Assembly: GCA_017506865.1 (NCBI GenBank)
Contig: JAFCMP010000268.1
Location: forward strand, 682,001-746,000
Origin: Tribonema minus
Lineage: Eukaryota; Sar; Xanthophyceae; Tribonematales; Tribonemataceae
Direction: 5' to 3'
DNA: 64,000 nucleotides
Shown piece by piece: positions 47,541 through 64,000 of the stretch (the stretch's first letter is position 1; every line of letters starts with the position of its first letter). The position numbers and the translations under genes are program-made. Under the pieces are notes generated by a model, which searched no databases, had not been told where the DNA came from, and saw only the letters and a list, made by a program, of their open reading frames with translations.

Positions 47541-50500
47541 CTCAAACTACAGTCACAATGTTCATATCATCGGATAACCTGCCATAAATTCGGTGACAAT
47601 GAGGCCGCAAGTACACGCCCCTTGCGAAGCGAAATTAATAAAAGTACACTTTTTGAAGAAGAAAAAAGTCACATGATCAATTCTTTTTCTTCATCGAAGC
47701 ATACCAACTTCAAGACGGCGCTGGCGGATCACCAGCGCCGCGAGCATCCGGATATGCCTGCCGATTTCCTCACGCGTATGCAGGTGATTGACGCCGAGTG
47801 TCTGACCCTCCATCGCGCTTGCGAGGGCACCTACCGCGCCGTGGAAGATGAGCTGGTACTCTGCGCATGCGTCTCGTGCGGCGAGCCCGGGTGCGTGCTC
47901 ACGAAGTTGCACTTGCGCAAGCACCTCGACAAATCCCGGCCTGCGAGCACAACGCAGCGGCCGCGCTTGCCTCGCGGCGTCGCGCCTCTGCCCCCCATTC
48001 TCCCCCTCCCTACAGCCAGTGGCGGCACGCGCGGCCCCGGCGCCCGCGCAGCTGCCGCGGTGGCTGCTGCAGGGCCAACGTGGCGCAGCGCGCTTCCGCT
48101 CTGGACGCTCGCGCTGCTCTCGCCCGCGCGCGCAGCGCTGGACGAACTCTCCTTTCACTACGTACTGCAGCAGCAACTGGTGGTTGGCCGCCGCATTCGC
48201 CTGGAGCACCGCTCGGACTTCACGGCCGCTTTGACGGCCACGCTGGCGGGCCTCCGGGAGGCGCAAACGGCGGTAGCGCAGGCGCACGGTGCCGAGGCAG
48301 CGGCGCAGGCGTCCGCTACAGCGGGTGCATGGTGCAAGCTGCTGCATCTGCTGCCGTGCCTGCTGCTAGTGCCCGACGGCTCCTTGCCGCGGGCGCACCG
48401 TTTCACGGCCTTCGCGGCAGGCGAGCTGGAGCTACTCACGCGCACAGCGCTGGCCTTCTGCCGCCGTGGCGCCGCCCGTGCGTGCGCGCGTCGCGCTAGG
48501 TCCATGACGGAGGCGGCGGCGGCAGTCCGCGAGCGCGCGGCGGGGACGGCGCGGCAGCCGGGCGGCGTCAGGCGCGCCGCGCGGCTGCTGGCGGAGGGTG
48601 CTGACACATCTGCCCCCCGCGACTCCGCTACCTTGCATAAACTGCAGGCTAAACACCCAGCTGGCGATGCGTGTGCGAAGCTGGATGCCGCGGCATCGCG
48701 GGCGCGCAGCTCAGTGGCGGCGGCGGCGCTGGCGGCGCCGGCACCACTCAACTGCGCTTCGTTCACAGCGGACGGGCTACGTGAGGCCATCCTCGCCGCC
48801 AACCGTGGCTCGGCCGCCGGTCCCTCTGGACTGCGCAACTCCCACCTCCAGCAGTGCGTCCGGCACATGGCGCACACGTCGGGGCACATGGTTGACTGGC
48901 TCCTTGAGCTACTGGCGTGGCTGGGTACCACGGCGTACTCCACCCCCGCCACGCTGCCCGCCCCCTTTTGGCGCCTCCATGCAGCCGCGCGCCTCAGCGC
49001 TGTGGGCGAGAAGGCGCGCCCCATCGCGTGCGGCGACACCATCCGCCGCCTGTTCGCCCGCACCTTCTGCACGGACACCCGAGACCGTGTCTCCGCGCTG
49101 CTAGAACCCATTGGCCAGTTTGGGGTCGGCGCGCGGGGGGGCGCGGAGAGGGTGGCGCTCATGGCGCAGCTCACGCATGAGTGCGGCGGCGTGCTCCTTG
49201 CCATTGACGGCAGTAATGCCTTCAACGCGCTGTCGCGCTCGGCAGTCCTCACTGCGGTGGCCGAGCATCTGCCTGGCCTGTACGGCTACGTCGAGCACAT
49301 CTACGGCCCCGGGCGGGCCCCTTGGCTACAATTTGGGCTAGATGGGCACGCCGACGCCGCCATCATCCTCTCCCAACAGGGCGTGCAGCAGGGCGACCCA
49401 TTGGGGCCGCTGCTGTTCGCGCTGGCACTGCGCGGCACCATGGTGGCTGCCCGCGCCAAGTTCCCGCAGCTGGCGCTTCCGGGCTACCTCGATGACCTCA
49501 CCATCATGACGCCCAGCTGTGACGCGCCAGTGCTCGGCCACGTTGGCCGCGCTTTCTGCTTTATACAACAGGCGCTGAGCGAGCTGAACATTCAGGTCAA
49601 CGTCACGAAATGCGCAGCGCTGGTGCCGGCCTCAGGCGGCGCTCGCGCGCGCGCCGCCGCCGTCTTCGCCGCCGCCGATGTCCCCGTACCAGTATGTGAC
49701 GACGGCGTCACGCTGATGGGGGTGCCGGTGGGCACCGAGGACTTCGTGCGCACACACGTAGCGGCGACCCGTCGTGCCCCCGGCACCGACCGCCTGGTGG
49801 GGGAGCTGGTGCAGATGGAGGATGTGCAGGCTGCCTTCTCGATTCTGCGTCTTGCTGTCCCCGCCCGCGCAGGGCATGTCGCGCGCAACACGGCGCCATC
49901 CCTCACGCACGAGGAGCTACGGCGCGTCGACGCCATCACGCTGGCGGCCGTGGCTGCGCTGGCGCAGGAGCCATCGGCGGGCCTTACGCCGCCGGCCCAC
50001 GAGGGCGCGCCGGCGGCTGGTGGCAATTGCCGCAGCCCGCCGGCGGTTGCGGCGGCGGCGGCACCGCCCTCTCTGTGGGCGGCGGCAGTGGCATGAGTAC
50101 GCGGCGCCGACTGGGGTGGCGAGGCCCCGGTGACGCTACTAGCACATCAGCAGGTACGCGTGCATCTGCAGCTGGGGAGCGGCGGCTTTGGCGTGCTGGG
50201 CGCGGCGCCGCGTGCATGTGCCGCATTTGCTGCGCGTACCCTCGAGTGCATGGGACCGGCACTGGCGGCGTTTCCAGTGGCGGCACGCAGCCGCGTCCTA
50301 GAGCACGCCCGCTACGGCTTCACCTTCACTCAGATAGCTACCTGCCTGCAGCAGCTGCGCAGCGGCAGCGATGATGCCGCAGCGGCCCTCGCACTGCTCC
50401 TGCCCTCGGTCTGGTACCAGGACTGGCGCCAGGACGACGGCGCGTGGCGGGCACTGCGCGATCTGCTGCAACGGGCAGGCGGAGCTGCGGGGCTGGGCAT

Positions 50501-51599
50501 GCGGACTCGCGCCGGCGCGCGCCGCGCTGCGCCAGCGGCGGCGCGCGAGCCAGGCTCCGCCCAGGCCCCGCCGGCCGCCGTGCTGCAGCGGCGTCAAGCC
50601 GCGCTATCACGGGTGCTAGACGCAGCGCTCGCCGCCACGCAGCTGCGCCGGCTTGAAGCAGCAAATGCGTTGGAAGCAGTCGCGGCGTGGCGCAGCGGTG
50701 CCTCTAAGGGGGCCATGGGTTTCTTGGCACAATTGCCGAGCACTGACCCAGCGGAGACCATGTCCCCGCCGGAATTCCGCGAGACGCTGCGGCGCCACCT
50801 GGGCGTGGAGCGCCCCGCCCCCGCTGCGGCGCGGTGCCCCAAGTGCCATAGACCAGTGGACTCGGGTGCCCACCTGCGCCGCTGCACACAAGGGCTTAAC
50901 GTCACGCGACACAACTTGCTCGCAGACGCGCTCTTTCAGATGCTCAAGCAGGTGGCCCACCTCCGCGGTCTCGACCGGGACACCCTTGCCCCCTTCCGCC
51001 GCTACGCGGCGCGCCACGGGTTCAACAAGTTCATGGACATCGTCTTTGGCAGCAACCAGGTCTGCCTTCCAGTCCCTAAAGTGCAGCCGAGCGCCGACGC
51101 GGTAGCAGCAGGCCGGTGCACTAAACTGCGCGGCGGCTTTGAAGTAGCTTGTTGCATAGACGTCACCATACGTGACAGCTCATGCCCCTCCCGCCTCCGT
51201 CAGGCTCAGGGGGGCGCGCGCGATGTGCAGCGCGTGCTTGAATCGGCTTCGCAGGAAAAGATAGACACATACGTAGTCTCAGGGGCCCTGGACCCCACTA
51301 CACACACCCTATTTTCCGCAGCCTTTGACCACTTCGGCGCTATGTCACGCGACACCCAAGCGCTGCTACACGCACTCGCCGAGCAGAGCTCGCAGGGCAG
51401 CTACAATCTCGCGCAGCGCGTTGCCTTCTGGCGCCGCCGCACCTCCCTCGCGCTACAGCGCGCGCTCACACGTGTCGTGATCGACAACTGGAACGCAGTC
51501 ATTGCCCCTGATGGCGACGTCAGCGCTTACCGCCGCATCGCACTGTTGCAAGTGCCGCGGCCCTCGCCGGCCAGCGCCGAACCGCCGGCTCCTCCGTAG
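47493..51599 (+). mobile_element. RLE-type non-LTR retrotransposon (LINE), 5'-truncated, one in-frame stop
   Basis: A single reading frame runs from about 47493 to TAG 51597-51599, broken by one TGA at 50094-50096; the frame is the same on both sides. The reverse transcriptase has LLAIDGSNAFNAL (49195-49233), GVQQGDPLGPLLFALAL and the catalytic LPGYLDDLTIM (YLDD at 49484-49495). After it come SLTHEELRRVD and a LQLGSGGFGVL thumb-like region. Then CPKCHRPVDSGAHLRRC, a CCHC zinc knuckle, and a C-terminal restriction-like endonuclease region with CIDVTIRDSS and a helical tail, as in R2/CRE/NeSL-like protist elements. At the start FKTALADHQRREH is the second half of a C2H2 finger whose CxxC half is missing. 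Base composition switches from AT-richer to GC-rich at about 47705, so the 5' end is probably truncated there. Protein between the RT and nuclease is intact, so the copy is young. No polyA tail was seen. Confidence 0.88.
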
Positions 51600-51798
51600 A
51601 TTTAGTTATTGCAAGCCCGATTTATCGTGCGCGCAGCCCATGCGGTCCAGGACATAATATACAACTTCAAGAGTTTGTTATACTATAGTCTATTAGTTGG
51701 CATTTTCGGCCAATCTCCCTCGAAGCGAAGCGCGTGATCAAGGCGGTGAACGAAGCGACCCTACCTACCTCAATCGCAACCGCCGACAGCCTGGAATC
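51600..51798. promoter_or_regulatory. Short gap between LINE end and aldehyde dehydrogenase start
   Basis: Only 199 bp separate the LINE stop from the ALDH ATG. The 3' UTR of the LINE and the promoter and 5' UTR of ALDH must share it, so the insertion probably replaced or displaced upstream promoter DNA. The exact 3' end of the LINE is not marked by a tail or a visible target-site duplication. Confidence 0.45.
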
Positions 51799-62018
<10,220 letters not shown>

Positions 62019-62880
62019 TCGCCGGCTGACAGCAGCAGCGCACGGACATGAAAGCTACAGCAGCCGCGGCGACAGAGCCATGCGCGGCACTGCGGGATTC
62101 TACTTCAAGTACATGTGTGATGCCAGCCAAGTCGGCAGTAATTGCGCGTCCCGTCGCGATGGCGGCGTTTGCAAAATGGATGCGCTGATGAGCCACGAGC
62201 TTAGGGCATGACGGCAACAGTGGTGTCACGGCAGCTTACTCGGCCCGTGGGATTGTGGAGTTGGCGACAGCATCATCCTACCAGTGCGCAAGTGCACGCT
62301 CGATTGCATCCAATGGTTTGCAACAGATGACCAGAGCATGCAGAAATATATGCCAGCGAAGAGCAAGAAGACCCTGTGTCAGTAAGCTGTACTTAGTATA
62401 AAGATATCCCTTGGGTTTGTCGGAGTTGAGCTTTGGGAGTGCCAAGTTGGCATGCTGCCACCCAATCAAGTACACCCAATGCTGTGTTGATGCACACTGA
62501 GCACTAGGTCTTAATATGGTTTTGAGCCAAAGCTGGGCGCAGATTCCATGTCGTATGCCGCCACTGGTTTGTCACATTCGCACATGAGTTTATACCATCC
62601 ATACGCATGGGCATGCTGGCATGTGCATGGGAGCACTGCCTGTCCCGCCATTACCCCCTTCAAAACGTGTGCAGATCTTGGTAATCAGACAGCTGTTCCC
62701 ATCCGACTTCAGTCCATTGCCTCCCGCACTGTGTTCTACTTGCTAGAGATGGCTGCAAGCATGAAGTCCCAGGGCGTGCCCCTGTCGGCATACGCCATGG
62801 GACAACTTGAAGTGGCTGAATTCGAAGTACTTATTGATGAAGTACGCAATCGAAAGCGGACACTGCTTAAAAACAACTAG
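62019..62880. other. Region between ALDH and the second LINE remnant
   Basis: No confident gene is seen. A plus-strand open stretch at 62700-62880 reads IASRTVFYLLEMAASMKSQG, which is protein-like but has no recognised family. It may be a short exon or the decayed upstream part of the LINE remnant. Confidence 0.3.
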
Positions 62881-62899
62881 TGCTTCTCTCTCCGGTCAC

Positions 62900-63944
62900 T
62901 TCACGCACAGACTACAGGCCGGCCTTTCAAATATTGCAAATGTTATTCAACGCCAATGCGAGGATTGCCTGGTGAAGGACTTAGAGGCTGCCTCGGCTGG
63001 TGCCGGGGGCAAGCTGACGCAGGCTGCACCTACTGGTGACTCGCGCGACACCAGCCGCCGCCGCCAACAGGCTAGCGCGCGGGTCTTGGCGCAGCTGCGC
63101 AGCCAGCGTGCATCCGGGGCAATGGCATGGATGAGCGTGCCACCCACTGCCAATGACCGCCCGAGTGCGGCGCCCATGTCCAGTATGGCAGCAGCCACGA
63201 TGATTTTGGTTGCGATCTTCATACTTCTAGACGGGTGGGGCATACAGGGCGAGGTGTGCCCATGGCGGTGCAGTGACGTGAGCCCCACCTCCACGCATGC
63301 GATCAGCTGCCCCAGCTAGCACATACGGGGGCACAACGCGACACACACTGCCGAAAAGCGGTGCCTGCAGCGCATCTTGAGACAGCACCATGTCTCTATT
63401 GTCCGCAATGAGGACACTAGCGTCTTCAAGGTACCGGGGTATCGGGCGGACACAATTATTGACCTAGGGTGTCTGCACTTTAGCAGTGCATACCGTAACG
63501 AGGAAATAGTGCTAGACACAAGTGTGCGCGCGCCCACAGCGAGCTGGTACCGTAGTACCTGACAGGCAAAACAAATGCCTCGAACACGGACGGCTATGCT
63601 GCTCGGGTGGGGGAGGACGCGAAGGTCAAGCACCACACCGGCACCTTGACGTCATCAATTGGGCTTTTGTGCTGTTCGTGCAGGAGTCGTACGGACGGCT
63701 GGGCAAGCAGACAAGACTTTTTGTCAAGGAGTTGGCAATGCATTCAGCACTGTGCTCAGGGGGGGGGAAGGCGGATGTGTTACGCAAGGCCAGGTTAGCT
63801 AAGCGTCAGATCCTCATTGAGCTGAGCGTATCGCTGGCGCGGGAGTTGGCGGAGCGCGTCATGGCGTACACACGCGGACCGCGAATGCTGGGCTGTGTTG
63901 CAGCACCGGTATCCAAGCTCCTAGGGCACAGCGCAGACTAGGCT
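62900..63944 (+). mobile_element. Decayed 3' end of a second RLE-type non-LTR retrotransposon
   Basis: Pieces in order on the plus strand match the C-terminal half of RLE-type LINE proteins. RASGAMAWMSVPPT lies near 63108-63150. A C-x3-C-x8-H-x3-C knuckle reading CPWRCSDVSPTSTHAISC lies near 63258-63311. Then come VPGYRADTIIDLG with EEIVLDTSVRAPTASWY (nuclease-like, 63430-63555) and a helical tail ESYGRLGKQTRLFVKELA ending at TAG 63939-63941. The pieces lie in at least two frames with stops between, so it is inactive. It is not the same family copy as the 47.5 kb LINE: the motif order is the same but the sequence is quite different. Confidence 0.6.
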
Positions 63945-64000
63945 GCTGCGTTGACGCAAGCTTTTCGATTGCATAGGCAACCCGGCCTCCCTTGGGCCTT

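Noticed and set aside
48158-49252. 364-residue minus-strand open frame across the LINE
   Set aside because: It is antisense to the reverse transcriptase, whose motifs are intact on the plus strand. GC-rich codons create open antisense frames.

Overview
The window is nuclear DNA from a unicellular eukaryote, most likely an alga. The reasons are spliced genes with GT-AG introns, a plant-type retinoblastoma-related protein, a plant-type MTA nucleosidase, PP2C and SMYD-like proteins, a non-LTR retrotransposon, and many interstitial TTAGGG-type repeats. TTAGGG repeats and the GC-rich, low-complexity style fit a haptophyte-like alga, but that is inference. No bacterial operon, tRNA, rRNA or CRISPR array was seen. 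Layout from left to right: (1) below 1 to 15704, minus strand, an 18-exon retinoblastoma-related (RBR) gene whose 3' end lies off the left edge. (2) 16121-19528, plus strand, a methylenetetrahydrofolate reductase-like enzyme with a probable organelle presequence, divergent from RBR. (3) 20125-27376, plus strand, a PP2C-family Ser/Thr phosphatase with a long low-complexity N-terminus. (4) 29037-31626, minus strand, a SAP-domain protein of unknown role. (5) 31.8-37.2 kb, poorly resolved; it holds a seven-copy tandem array with Q/A-rich mini-exons and the last exon of an unknown plus-strand gene that abuts the next gene stop-to-stop. (6) 37161-41737, minus strand, 5'-methylthioadenosine/S-adenosylhomocysteine nucleosidase. 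(7) 41840-46304, plus strand, a SMYD-like SET-domain protein that shares a ~100-229 bp divergent promoter with (6). (8) 47.5-51.6 kb, an RLE-type non-LTR retrotransposon (LINE) with one in-frame stop. (9) 51799-62018, plus strand, an 11-exon membrane-anchored class 3 (fatty) aldehyde dehydrogenase. (10) about 62.9-63.94 kb, the decayed 3' end of a second RLE-type LINE. The exon models are well supported for four genes because the phases close exactly: RBR exons 1-17 sum to 1116 codons, the nucleosidase to 254, the SMYD-like gene to 648 and the aldehyde dehydrogenase to 504 (stop included in the last three). The most unusual signal is window-wide. In all the well-modelled genes, introns carry partial tandem copies of the neighbouring exon edge plus its splice site, in units of about 90-200 bp. 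Copies of an exon's 5' edge lie upstream of it and copies of its 3' edge lie downstream. The copies decay with distance and are often separated by degenerate CCCTAA repeats. Many units begin and end at AG|GT, so each unit could be spliced out as an intron. This looks like ongoing intron birth or growth by tandem duplication of exon-intron junctions. The enzymes are ordinary housekeeping functions: cell-cycle control (RBR), folate and one-carbon metabolism plus S-adenosylmethionine recycling (MTHFR-like, nucleosidase, SET methyltransferase), phosphatase signalling, and lipid-aldehyde detoxification. No single pathway unites them.
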